From Bacteroidota bacterium (GTDB lineage Bacteria > Bacteroidota > Bacteroidia > B-17B0 > Aurantibacillaceae): a stretch of DNA of 64,000 bases. The first letter of the stretch is position 1. Each line of letters starts with the position of its first letter. This document shows, piece after piece, positions 52,843-61,527 of the stretch. Under the pieces are notes generated by a model, which ran no database searches, was not told the DNA's origin, and worked only from the letters and a program-made list of their open reading frames with translations. The stretch spans positions 62,001-126,000 of the forward strand of contig JAUXZS010000020.1 in the NCBI GenBank assembly GCA_030692515.1. The letters run 5' to 3'. Both the position numbers and the translations under genes were made by a program.

Positions 52843-53473
52843 TTTGTTGTGTATTAGTTGCTTCTTTTAAAGAGGCCACAATTTCAAATACTAAATATAA
52901 AAAAATTGTGAATGTAATTGTAACCGAAAAGGTTTCTTTATTACAATTCCCATCAAAAACTGAGAAAAACATTTTTCTAACTAAATAAATTGGACTAGAA
53001 ATAACATCCCAACTGTTTAAACGAAGATATCTTCCTAAATAAATGCCATAACTACTCGATAGCATAATTAAAAATTTTAAAGCACTCGTAATTAAACGTG
53101 AAGCAAATAGTGTATTAAAAATCGAGAGTAATTTATTTACACTTAAAACAAAAAACACCATGCCTAAAAATGCAAAGCTTAATATTAAAATTAAATCAAA
53201 CCACATTGGCGCAGCAATTCTTTCTCTTAAATGAAAAAGGTCGGTTAAAATATATGGTGCGTTTGGTAAAAACAAAATAGTACCTGCAACAAGACTTATC
53301 TGAACAAATCTATTTTGTTTTGCCTTAAACTTTTTAATTAATAAATAGGGAATAAAAGCCAAAAACAAATTCCATGTTAAAAAAACATACGAAAATTGTT
53401 CCGTCCTTACAATTCTTATTACAAGTAAAGCTAAACAGAAGGTAAACAATTTAACTAATTTATCTGTCCCCAT
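52829..53473 (-). CDS. DUF1361 membrane protein
   Basis: The 214-residue protein has about six helices with the DUF1361 hallmarks LTWNLFLAFIPYLL and FLPNAPYILTDLFHL, plus YGIYLGRYLRLNSWD. Function is unknown. It overlaps both neighbours by exactly 14 bases (ATG within the end of the preceding gene), so translation is coupled. Confidence 0.85.
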   Translation of the reverse strand: MGTDKLVKLFTFCLALLVIRIVRTEQFSYVFLTWNLFLAFIPYLLIKKFKAKQNRFVQISLVAGTILFLPNAPYILTDLFHLRERIAAPMWFDLILILSFAFLGMVFFVLSVNKLLSIFNTLFASRLITSALKFLIMLSSSYGIYLGRYLRLNSWDVISSPIYLVRKMFFSVFDGNCNKETFSVTITFTIFLYLVFEIVASLKEATNTQQNELS

Positions 53474-55358
53474 TATAAACCTCCTCTACTCTATAAGATA
53501 AACGGTTGGCATTAATAAATTCTAATTGCTCTGGATAAATAGTTTTTAGTTGCAATAATTTTAGTGAAGGGTGATTATTTAATTTTAGGAGATCATCGTT
53601 ACTTACCGTTGGGATAGATATAGTTTCTAATTTTTTTAGCAACTTTAATTTGTCAAAGTACTTTTCGCCATTATAATAATGCAACACTTCTATCTTTTTT
53701 AAATTTTTATTATGTAATACTTTTTTCAAGGAGTTTCCTTGCATATTTCCAATTGTTAATTCTTCTAAATTTTCGAAGAATGCAATAAAATCAAAATCTT
53801 GCGGAACGTTGCCAAAACTTAAAAATTTAATGTAATAAAAGTCGGAAAGATTTATTAATTGTAAATCATATCTGTAATCTAAACTTAAACGAGAAATTAC
53901 TTTATTTTCAATTAGCACTTGCATTTTTTCTTCTATTACCTTATCTCTTAAATTAAAACTTTGCCAGGTCTCCTCGTTTTTATTTATAACAAAATCATAA
54001 ATCTTAGAGGATAAATTTTTGAATTGATAATTGACATCATAATTTTTTTTAGATAAAAACATACTGTCATTCAAATTTTTAAATTGAAGTTCAGTTATTT
54101 CCGGCAAATTTGCGTTAGACAAGCTTATTAAATAAGCCATATCCAGAGATGAAAAACCTTTAGAGTTGGAGATATTATAATCTGTAATTATTTTATCCCA
54201 ATTAAGGATAGAACAAATTCCTAAAATTAAAAACCAAGCCTCAAAATTTTGTCGTACTAAATACCAACCACTTTTTGTTTTGGATATTTTTAAAAAAGTA
54301 AAAAATAAACCAACCAAGCTCAGTAATAAAAACACATAAACACCAATACGTAAATAGGTTAATTGATATTCGGCTACATACCAAGAGTTCCTTATCATAG
54401 CAGATACTACCATTACAGCGCTTTGTAAAATCCAAAAATAAACGAGCAGTTTTAAAGCTTTAGATTGTTTATTAAAATTTAATTCCCCTTTAAAAAACCA
54501 AATTATTAATCCCACTGCAATAATTATTGAGAATACTAAACTCCAAACTGCATTGTGCACAAAATCGGAGAGATAAACTCCTTTTGGCAATTCATGAGTA
54601 CCCATTAAATTTGTTAGATCTAATCCATTAACTAATACCAGCATCAGGTTTAACAATCCAAACAAAGCCAATGCAATAATTGTATTGTTTGATAATTCGT
54701 TTTCATTTCTATCTTTATTATTAATAAGAGTTTTATTAAAACTAATATCCCAACCCGACACAACTTTAATATCTCGATAATACACCAAGCCGTAAAAAAC
54801 TAAAAATCCAAAAACACTAAAGAAGCACCAGCCAATACTAATCCAACTTAAATCGATGTTTTTTGTAAATTCTTTAAACAATGGATTTGCTTGCTGATAT
54901 AGCGCGAAAAAAAGAATTGAAATAATTAATGCAATAAAAATTCCAAAATAAACTTTGCGTTTTTTTCTGTTTTCAGAAACAATATTTTGTTTTCTTAAAC
55001 TTACATAATCTGCAATAACAAAACCTATTGAAGATAAAACCGAACCGATACTAAAAGTTAAATTTAAAATAATTGAATTCTTATAATTAAAACTCTTTCC
55101 TGATAAAACAAATAGGGAAAGTATGGTTGCAAATACACTTAAATTACTATTGCAATAAAGCACTGCAAAACCGCAAAAGTTGGTGATAAAGGCATAATAC
55201 CACCATTGCCATTTCTTTAAATTTTCAGGATTAAAATAAGCAATTACACTTGTTACCAAAATTGTAAACAAAAAATAATTTACGCCTGTTGCTTGTTTAT
55301 AAAATAAAACGCTAAATAAAATTGCCGAAGCAATTAGTAACCAATCATTTTTTTTCAT
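53460..55358 (-). CDS. Large membrane protein, DUF4153/DUF4173-like, with LRR-like tail
   Basis: The 632-residue protein has 12 or so membrane helices over residues 1-400. HNAVWSLVFSIIIAVGLI and AEYQLTYLRIGVYVFLLLSL match DUF4173. The cytosolic or periplasmic tail of about 220 residues reads like short leucine-rich repeats (FENLEELTIGNMQGNSL, KLKLLKKLETISIPTVS). Function is unknown. It sits between an unknown seven-helix protein and DUF1361. Confidence 0.82.
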   Translation of the reverse strand: MKKNDWLLIASAILFSVLFYKQATGVNYFLFTILVTSVIAYFNPENLKKWQWWYYAFITNFCGFAVLYCNSNLSVFATILSLFVLSGKSFNYKNSIILNLTFSIGSVLSSIGFVIADYVSLRKQNIVSENRKKRKVYFGIFIALIISILFFALYQQANPLFKEFTKNIDLSWISIGWCFFSVFGFLVFYGLVYYRDIKVVSGWDISFNKTLINNKDRNENELSNNTIIALALFGLLNLMLVLVNGLDLTNLMGTHELPKGVYLSDFVHNAVWSLVFSIIIAVGLIIWFFKGELNFNKQSKALKLLVYFWILQSAVMVVSAMIRNSWYVAEYQLTYLRIGVYVFLLLSLVGLFFTFLKISKTKSGWYLVRQNFEAWFLILGICSILNWDKIITDYNISNSKGFSSLDMAYLISLSNANLPEITELQFKNLNDSMFLSKKNYDVNYQFKNLSSKIYDFVINKNEETWQSFNLRDKVIEEKMQVLIENKVISRLSLDYRYDLQLINLSDFYYIKFLSFGNVPQDFDFIAFFENLEELTIGNMQGNSLKKVLHNKNLKKIEVLHYYNGEKYFDKLKLLKKLETISIPTVSNDDLLKLNNHPSLKLLQLKTIYPEQLEFINANRLSYRVEEVYNGDR

Positions 55359-55360
55359 TT

Positions 55361-56062
55361 TTATTTTTTATTTGATTTATATATTGAATAAACTACTGAT
55401 GATAACATAAAAGAAAAACCTAAGAAAAAAAGCGGACTATTAAATTGTGTTGGAATGTAGTTGTCTATTTCTGAAAATAAATTTTCTTTGGAGGCGATAG
55501 ACCAAATAGATACTTTTTTATTTGCGAAAATTAAATAATCCCACATAAAAGAAACAATACAAATAATAGCTCCAGAAATTAGTAGCCACCACAAACGGTA
55601 ATCTATTTTATAATTAGGTTTTTTATCAACTTGATAAATTATAAATACCGACCCTATAATCATAAGCAAGGATAATAAGCACGGAGCCCATACAGGGCCA
55701 ACCCATGGCACAGGTATTAGAAATAAAATATCCCAAGTACTTAAAGATTGGGGCCAACCCAAACAAACATATAAAAAGATGTAATAAAAAATATCCCATA
55801 TTGCGAAGCCTAAAACAAAATAGGCAAAACGTTGTAATTTATTTTTCCCTGCAATTATGCCACAACCAACTAGCATAATAATGGTTGCTATTTCTCTGAA
55901 GAATTCGATTTTAGCAATAAATGGAGATATTTGTTTTAATGGGAAGTTGAAACCGGTTTTATAATATATCTCACGCAAATAAATAACAACCGCGCTTTCC
56001 ATAAAACCCATTGCAATTGAAAATAAAACAACCCAAATAATTATTTTTTTTGTGGAATTCAT
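55361..56062 (-). CDS. Seven-helix membrane protein, function unknown
   Basis: The 233-residue protein has about six or seven membrane helices. Polar residues inside helices include IAMGFMESAVVIYLREIYY near the N-terminus and the Trp/Pro-rich LIPVPWVGPVWAPCLLSL. I do not recognise the family. Its ATG overlaps the preceding gene by four bases (ATGA), and DUF4173 starts two bases after its end. Confidence 0.75.
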   Translation of the reverse strand: MNSTKKIIIWVVLFSIAMGFMESAVVIYLREIYYKTGFNFPLKQISPFIAKIEFFREIATIIMLVGCGIIAGKNKLQRFAYFVLGFAIWDIFYYIFLYVCLGWPQSLSTWDILFLIPVPWVGPVWAPCLLSLLMIIGSVFIIYQVDKKPNYKIDYRLWWLLISGAIICIVSFMWDYLIFANKKVSIWSIASKENLFSEIDNYIPTQFNSPLFFLGFSFMLSSVVYSIYKSNKK

Positions 56063-56517
56063 AATTTACGATTTAAAATTTCTAATTGATTTATTTTTCT
56101 GTAAACAAACCATAATGGAAAAAATCCAATAAAACCAAACGCACAATCGATTAGCTGATGAAAAAATGGGATGCCACGTATTGGGCCACAAACAAAAGCT
56201 AAAATAAAGACAGCTGCACAAGCAACCATGGCAACAATTAAATTGGCTTTATATCTTATTGGATCTATATATACAGGTATAAAAAACAAAGCAATAATAA
56301 TATGTGCAAAAGCTAACCAGTCTGTCCCATAAAGAACAATGTCTGGAGTTTGTTCTATTGCATTATAAACGGCTTCTATCCATAAATTAAGCTGTGATGG
56401 AAAAGAATTTTTATGCCCTATTAAAAATTCCATCTCTGTTCTTAAAGGGAAAGCAGTAACTCCACTTATAATTAAGAGAATTATAAAAAATATGAGTAGC
56501 AATCTTATTTTTTTCAT
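56059..56517 (-). CDS. Four-helix membrane protein, function unknown
   Basis: The 152-residue protein has an N-terminal helix or signal anchor, a short outside loop (LRTEMEFLIGHKNSFPSQLN), and three further helices with DWLAFAHIIIALFFIPVYIDPIRYK and CGPIRGIPFFHQLIDCAFGF. I do not recognise the family. It lies just downstream of an operator-like palindrome and starts the second part of the locus. Confidence 0.75.
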   Translation of the reverse strand: MKKIRLLLIFFIILLIISGVTAFPLRTEMEFLIGHKNSFPSQLNLWIEAVYNAIEQTPDIVLYGTDWLAFAHIIIALFFIPVYIDPIRYKANLIVAMVACAAVFILAFVCGPIRGIPFFHQLIDCAFGFIGFFPLWFVYRKINQLEILNRKL

Positions 56518-56540
56518 TTTATTTAATTTAATTATAAAGC

Positions 56541-56557
56541 ACTTTGTATTTCAAAGT
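56541..56557. promoter_or_regulatory. Operator-like palindrome, site 1
   Basis: ACTTTG-TATTT-CAAAGT has perfect six-base arms and lies between the winged-helix regulator and the gene at 56517. It shares flanks (AAAGC before, A two bases after) with site 2. On the minus strand the end TTACTTTG is one base off a TAnnTTTG core. Confidence 0.6.
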
Positions 56558-56574
56558 AATAATTCAAAAAAAAT

Positions 56575-56877
56575 CTAATCTAGTTTTTTTATTAATTTTT
56601 CCAAAGCATCTAAATGTTCTTCAAAAGCTTTCACGCCAATTTTAGTTGCACTGTAAGTTGTAGAAGTTTTTTTACCAATAAATTCTTTTTTAATATGAAT
56701 AAAGCCTTCTTTCTCCAACGCAGCAGCATGACTTGCCAAATTACCATCTGTAACTTGTAATAAATCCTTTAACGAATTAAAATCTACCTTATCATTCACC
56801 ATCAAAACACTCATAATACCAAGCCTAACCCTACTCTCGAAGGCCTTATGTAATTTATGTATGTTTGGGTTAATCAT
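56575..56877 (-). CDS. Winged-helix transcriptional regulator (HTH_34 type)
   Basis: The 100-residue protein is a compact winged helix: HKAFESRVRLGIMSVLMVND, the recognition region LLQVTDGNLASHAAALEKEG (residues about 40-60) and the wing KKEFIGKKTSTTYSATKIG. This ArsR/MarR-like subfamily lacks metal-binding Cys. It sits in the middle of the membrane-protein run, 40 bases after the 57556 gene, and both flanking promoters have the same palindrome, so it is likely the local repressor. The inducer is unknown. Confidence 0.9.
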   Translation of the reverse strand: MINPNIHKLHKAFESRVRLGIMSVLMVNDKVDFNSLKDLLQVTDGNLASHAAALEKEGFIHIKKEFIGKKTSTTYSATKIGVKAFEEHLDALEKLIKKLD

Positions 56878-56917
56878 TTATTTATAGTCGAAAGATATTA
56901 GCAGTAGAATTAGTTGT

Positions 56918-57556
56918 TTAAGATTTTCTATCATATTTAAACCACATAATTGTTCCGTAAACAATGTGTAATACGCCAAATCCAATTGCCCAAAAAAGTA
57001 AACTGTAACCTAAATAAAAACTCGCTAAAATTCCTAATACTATTTGCATGCATCCTAAATATCTAATATCATGTAAAGTGTACTTGCTTCCATTAACCAG
57101 AGCCAGGCCATAAAATATTAACATGGCGGGGCCAACTAAAACAACAAAACCATCGCCATGAAATAACATTGCTATGCAAAAAACACCACCTGCAGCAAGC
57201 GGAATAAACATATTAATTAATAATTGCCAGGTTGTATGATCAAATAATTTTTGTCCAGTTTTTTTTGCTTTTCTACCAGAAAAAATAAATGCTGTTATTA
57301 ATGACATCCCTAAAACTAAAGCGCAAATAACCGCGCACATTACTATCATTACATTGTACTTCTCTTCAGAATAATCATTTAATCGGCAATCACTAATAAA
57401 ATTCATAATTACAACATGTCCGGCATAAGCTCCAATTAAAGCATATATACCCGCAAAAATTCCCGAAAGACCGCTTAATGATAAAAAGCGGTTGGATTGC
57501 TTCATTAATTGCCTAATATCTTTTAGGGCATCTAAATGTTGTTGTTGGTTTTCCAT
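56918..57556 (-). CDS. Six-helix membrane protein, first gene of the regulator locus
   Basis: Translation is placed at the ATG at 57556 (MENQQQHLDALKDIRQLMKQS) instead of 57598, which precedes the promoter; this gives 212 residues. A short helical cytoplasmic N-terminus is followed by six membrane helices in three pairs (GIFAGIYALIGAYAGHV, LGMSLITAFIFSG, FIPLAAGGVFCIAMLF and others). I recognise it only as the membrane protein that commonly sits beside HTH_34 regulators. Its promoter carries palindrome site 2. Confidence 0.8.
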   Translation of the reverse strand: MENQQQHLDALKDIRQLMKQSNRFLSLSGLSGIFAGIYALIGAYAGHVVIMNFISDCRLNDYSEEKYNVMIVMCAVICALVLGMSLITAFIFSGRKAKKTGQKLFDHTTWQLLINMFIPLAAGGVFCIAMLFHGDGFVVLVGPAMLIFYGLALVNGSKYTLHDIRYLGCMQIVLGILASFYLGYSLLFWAIGFGVLHIVYGTIMWFKYDRKS

Positions 57557-57565
57557 ATAAAAAGC

Positions 57566-57582
57566 ACTTTGAGATACAAAGT
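57566..57582. promoter_or_regulatory. Operator-like palindrome, site 2
   Basis: ACTTTG-AGATA-CAAAGT has the same arms and spacer length as site 1. It overlaps the TAACTTTG promoter core, where a bound repressor would block RNA polymerase. Confidence 0.65.
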
Positions 57583-57606
57583 TAAATATAAAAATCATAT
57601 CTACAA
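57577..57606 (-). promoter_or_regulatory. Putative promoter of the membrane-protein/regulator locus
   Basis: On the minus strand TTG (57606-57604), 19 bases, then TAACTTTG (57584-57577). The predicted start lies within palindrome site 2, with a leader of about 16 bases. Confidence 0.55.
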
Positions 57607-57653
57607 GAAATTTTCAATTTTTTAACTAACTACCTATCCAAAGGTTAATGTCA

Positions 57654-57761
57654 GTTCGAGTGATTTTTGCCAACCCGAAAAATTCTGGCGAGCCTGCCTT
57701 TAGCAAAAATAGTATCGAGAACATGATTGATGTATCTCGATACAGATTAAAAAATCTGTAT
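57654..57761. repeat. Degenerate intergenic inverted repeats
   Basis: GTTCGAGTGATTTTTGC (57654-57670) faces GCAAAAATAGTATCGAGAAC (57703-57722) as an imperfect inverted repeat. GTATC-TC-GATAC follows at 57732-57743, and a perfect nine-base hairpin ATACAGATT / AATCTGTAT at 57740-57761. This looks like an eroded extragenic repeat element. Confidence 0.55.
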
Positions 57762-57886
57762 TTATCTGTTAAATCGGTGTCTTCCGTGTTCTATCAAGTT
57801 CCTAATACTCTCTTGTTAATATAAAACATCCCCTACTCAACTTTTACTATCATATGAAACCTATTTTTAAATAAAATATATTAAGC

Positions 57887-59065
57887 ATGAGCGATATTGC
57901 GCATTTTTTTAGTCCGGTTAACATTGAAGAGATTAACAACAACCAAAATTATAAAGAAACCCAATTAGGGAACCTAATTACTATTTACAAAGAGGGAGAC
58001 GATTTTCCTGAAATTGAAGGAATAGATATTGCACTAATTGGAGTTTGTGAAGATCGTAATTCAGAAAACAATGAAGGCTGCAAGCTGGCGCCGGATTCTG
58101 TTCGTCCATTTTTATATAAATTATACGATACCGGTTTAAATTTAAAAGTGGCTGATTTAGGAAATATTAATCCCGGCCATTCAACAGAAGATACTTTTTT
58201 TGCTTTAAGAACTACTGTTGACGCTTTAATTCGTAAAAATATTATTCCAATAATTATTGGTGGCTCACAAGATTTAACCTATGCTCAATTTTTAGGTTAT
58301 AAAGACCTAGAGCAAACAATAAACATTACTGCCATTGATAGCATGTTCGATTTAGGAAATCCTGATGAAGACATTACTAATACTTCCTATTTAGGAAAAA
58401 TCATTTTGCATCAACCTAATTATTTATTTAATTACAGCAACATTGGATATCAAACCTATTTAGTAGATCAAAATAGTTTACAAATGATGAACCGTTTGTA
58501 TTTTGATGTTTATCGTTTGGGTCAAATTCGTGATAAGATTGAAGAAGCTGAACCAATTATTCGTCAATCTGATATGATTACATTTGATATTACAGCCATA
58601 AAACATTCAGATGCACCTGCGAATCCTAACGCCTCTCCAAATGGCTTTTATTCTGAAGAAGCTTGCCAAATAATGCGCTATGCGGGAATGAATGATAAAC
58701 TATCATCTATTGGTATTTATGAACTAAATCCAAAATTTGATCAAAACGGTAAAACAGCGCATTTAGCAGCGCAAATGATTTGGTGCTTTTTTGATGGATT
58801 TTATAATCGCAAAAATGATTTTCCTAGTCGTACCAATCCAGATTACATTCGCTTTCATGTAGTGTTACAAGACGATAAGTACGAAATTAATTTTTACAAA
58901 AGTAAAAAAAGCGATCGTTGGTGGATGGAGATACCATACCCACCTCACAAAGACCTAAAGTTTGAACGCCACACGTTAATACCTTGTAGTTATAAAGACT
59001 ATGAGCTAGCTATTAGCAATGAGATTCCTGATAGATGGTGGCAAACCTATCAGAAACTGAGTTAG
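57887..59065 (+). CDS. Ureohydrolase (arginase/formimidoylglutamase)-like protein lacking metal ligands
   Basis: The 392-residue protein has the arginase fold, but the manganese motifs are altered: GGDH is GGSQ (125-128), DAHxD is DSMFD (151-155), and the SxDxDxxDP strand reads ITFDITAIKHSDAP. It is therefore unlikely to hydrolyse guanidino groups. It also carries a C-terminal region with SDRWWMEIPYP and a repeat-like EIPDRWWQTY. I recall the same substitutions in homologues across Bacteroidota, usually annotated as formimidoylglutamase or arginase. The real role is unknown. Confidence 0.85.
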   Translation: MSDIAHFFSPVNIEEINNNQNYKETQLGNLITIYKEGDDFPEIEGIDIALIGVCEDRNSENNEGCKLAPDSVRPFLYKLYDTGLNLKVADLGNINPGHSTEDTFFALRTTVDALIRKNIIPIIIGGSQDLTYAQFLGYKDLEQTINITAIDSMFDLGNPDEDITNTSYLGKIILHQPNYLFNYSNIGYQTYLVDQNSLQMMNRLYFDVYRLGQIRDKIEEAEPIIRQSDMITFDITAIKHSDAPANPNASPNGFYSEEACQIMRYAGMNDKLSSIGIYELNPKFDQNGKTAHLAAQMIWCFFDGFYNRKNDFPSRTNPDYIRFHVVLQDDKYEINFYKSKKSDRWWMEIPYPPHKDLKFERHTLIPCSYKDYELAISNEIPDRWWQTYQKLS

Positions 59066-59193
59066 AAATTTATTGTAATATCTCAAGCACCAATATTTTT
59101 GCACCGCAATTTACTTACGGTTAATCTTCATTGATTAGGTTCGTTGTTTTATTAAATGCTAAAATCTTACTATATTTATGTAAAGTCAATCTC

Positions 59194-60149
59194 ATGAAAA
59201 AATTATTGCTTACATCAATTATAACACTGTTTGTTTTAAAATTTCAGTGCCAAAGTACATATGTACCAATGCCGATGCAGAATTGTGAGTGGCAAGTATC
59301 TCACAATAGTAATTGCACTTGGTTAACCAATCCTGGCACATCATCAGAATCCTACACCCTTTTCCCAAATAACGACACAATAATTGCAACAAAAAAATAC
59401 GTTAAGTTTTATGTAAGTCAAACTTATACTACCTCTGGTGCAGGCTGTGTTAGTGCAAGCCGAACCAATGGCTATTGGGGAGCAGTTAGACAAGATACTG
59501 CAAACCAAAAAGTATACGTAAAATTAAATGGGAATGGAAATGAAGTTTTATATTATAATTTTAATCTAAATAAAGGAGACACTATGAAAACATATTTAGG
59601 CTATCCAAACCCTATTCCTTATCAAATAATAGATAGCGTTTACAATCAGTCATTTTCAGATGGCATTTGTCGTAGAGTTTTCCTTTTCAAATACCCGTCA
59701 AATTGGAATAATAATGGCAATAATTATACTTTTTATAATAAAGTAATAGAAGTATAGGTTTTAATACTGGATTTGAAAGTACTATTTCTACTTCGCAAAG
59801 TGGTTCTGGTAATGTTTCAGAAACCTACTATAATTCATTAAAAATAAACAATCAAACTATTTTAGCTACAACAACTAATACATGCGTGCAAACTATTGGC
59901 TTAAGGGAAAACATAAACGATTTAAAATTAAAAATTTACCCAAATCCTTCTAATGAAACAATTACTATCTCTGCACCAATAAACCATGATGATTTGCACT
60001 TTATATTACTAGACATGTTTGGAAATGAAATTTTAACTTCTGAGAAATTTAATATAAATGTGAGAAATTTAAAAAACGGGATTTATGTTATAAAAGGCAT
60101 CAACACTAAAAATAATGAAGTGATTGTTACAAAATTCATTAAAAATTAG
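59194..60149 (+). pseudogene. Frameshifted T9SS-secreted protein
   Basis: Two track ORFs (59131-59757 and 59886-60149) belong to one gene. The first has a signal peptide from the ATG at 59194 (MKKLLLTSIITLFVLKFQCQ) and ends ...VIEV-stop. One base later frame gives IGFNTGFEST and runs to a type A T9SS tail (LKIYPNPSNETITI, LLDMFGNEIL, LKNGIYVIKG). Adding one G after 59752 would join them as VIEGIGFNTG, a common phrase in this family. It is either a recent pseudogene or a sequencing error. Without repair the product lacks its sorting tail and would not be surface-anchored. Confidence 0.85.
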
Positions 60150-60259
60150 TGTATTAAATATAAGTTAACAGCACTTACAAAGGAAAAAGAAACAGCTGGA
60201 AGCCAGTCATTCGGTTTTCTATTCCAAATTAGCTTCTTTTTTTATTATTGTTAAATTGA

Positions 60260-60290
60260 TTTGTTTCTGATAAAGATTATTTTATCTTTA
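60260..60290 (+). promoter_or_regulatory. Putative promoter of the sensor kinase gene
   Basis: TTTG (60260-60263), 19 bases, then TATCTTTA (60283-60290), about 14 bases before the predicted leader end at the ATG at 60309. Confidence 0.5.
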
Positions 60291-60308
60291 ATATAGATTT
60301 AGTTCATC

Positions 60309-61463
60309 ATGTCTGATATTAAGGAAATTAATCTTTTAGAAGAGTTAGATAGCATATCCAAAATCCATTTCTTGCATAGAGAGGATATTGATGCTATAAT
60401 GACCGATTTTGCCAAACATTTATGTGTTTGTTTAAAAATGGAAAGAATGAGTGTTTGGTTATATAATCAAGATCATTCAGCCTTAATTTCAATTGGAGAA
60501 TATGATACTCGTTATGAGAAATTTTCAAAAAATACTATATTATTAGAAAAAGATTATCCGGTTTATTTTAAGGCTATTATTGCCAATGAAATAATTATTG
60601 CTGAAGACATTTACACACATCCTTTAACAAAAGAGCTTACTACTAATTATTCCAAACCAAATGATATTTATAGCTTGCTTGACATTCCTTTAAGAATATC
60701 AGGAGAATTGGTTGGCGTAATGTGTTACGAAAAAACTGGAGTGGCTAAAACATTTACTAAAGATGAAATAAATTTTTGTTTAAGTGTATCGTTTGTATTG
60801 GCGTCTAATTTAGAAAGTAGAAAAAGACGAGCTACTCAAGAAAAATTAGAAAAAGCCCTACAAGAAAAGGATTTGCTTTTAAAAGAAATTAATCATCGGG
60901 TAAAAAATAATTTTTCTATTTTAATTAGCTTAATGCGCTTAAGAAAAGCGCGTGTAAATAATGTAGAATCTAAAGCTTTATTAGAAGAATATGAACAAAG
61001 AATATTTTCTATGCTTAAAATTCATGATATGTTAGAGAAAAACAATCTTTATTCTAAGTTAAGTTTATCTGATTATATTAAAGAACTAATTGTTGAGTTT
61101 AGAGTTACCTATCCACAAATTAATAAAAATTGTAAAATTGAAATTAATCATTTAGATTTTTTAATCTCAACAAAAAAAGCAATTCATTTAGGATTAATTG
61201 TTTCTGAAATATTGCTTAATGCAATTAAACATTCTGATTTTAAAAAGGATGGTTTCGAAATGATTGTAAGCTTAAAAAAACTCACAGAAAATGATATAGA
61301 ATTAAAAATTGGTGATAATGGAAAAGGATTTGATTTTGAAAAAGAAATCGCTAAAAACACTTTAGGTTTAGCTTTAATAAAAGATTTGGCCGATTCACTT
61401 GAACTTATTGCTAAATACCCTACCAATAAAAATTGCTATTATACTTTTAATTTTAAAATGTAA
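60309..61463 (+). CDS. GAF-HisKA_2 sensor histidine kinase
   Basis: The 384-residue cytoplasmic protein has a GAF domain (residues about 20-170, LCVCLKMERMSVWLYN to FVLASNLESR), a coiled linker, a HisKA_2 dimerisation domain with the phospho-acceptor His196 in EINHRVKNNFSILISL, and a HATPase_c domain (ILLNAIKHSDF as N box, IGDNGKGFDFE as G1). There are no membrane helices, so it senses an internal signal. No response regulator is adjacent. It has its own promoter and terminator. Confidence 0.93.
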   Translation: MSDIKEINLLEELDSISKIHFLHREDIDAIMTDFAKHLCVCLKMERMSVWLYNQDHSALISIGEYDTRYEKFSKNTILLEKDYPVYFKAIIANEIIIAEDIYTHPLTKELTTNYSKPNDIYSLLDIPLRISGELVGVMCYEKTGVAKTFTKDEINFCLSVSFVLASNLESRKRRATQEKLEKALQEKDLLLKEINHRVKNNFSILISLMRLRKARVNNVESKALLEEYEQRIFSMLKIHDMLEKNNLYSKLSLSDYIKELIVEFRVTYPQINKNCKIEINHLDFLISTKKAIHLGLIVSEILLNAIKHSDFKKDGFEMIVSLKKLTENDIELKIGDNGKGFDFEKEIAKNTLGLALIKDLADSLELIAKYPTNKNCYYTFNFKM

Positions 61464-61475
61464 TAGTTTAAACAA

Positions 61476-61511
61476 AAAAAAGGCGACGTTATTAGCAACG
61501 TCGCCTTTTTT
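61476..61511. terminator. Bidirectional terminator between sensor kinase and permease genes
   Basis: Stem AGGCGACGTT / AACGTCGCCT with loop ATTAGC is bounded by six A on the left and six T on the right, so it serves both convergent genes. Confidence 0.93.
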
Positions 61512-61527
61512 ATTCTATAATTATTTA

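Larger units (their letters stand above)
57557..57886. other. Intergenic region with promoter, operator and degenerate inverted repeats
   Basis: These 330 bases hold no gene. The left end has the regulator-locus promoter and operator. The middle (57654-57761) has degenerate inverted repeats, and the right end is AT-rich leader for the gene at 57887 without a recognisable -7 element. Confidence 0.7.

Noticed and set aside
60150-60308. Terminator after the frameshifted gene
   Set aside because: The complementary stretches around 60185-60245 are interrupted and the stem is weak; they were not counted.
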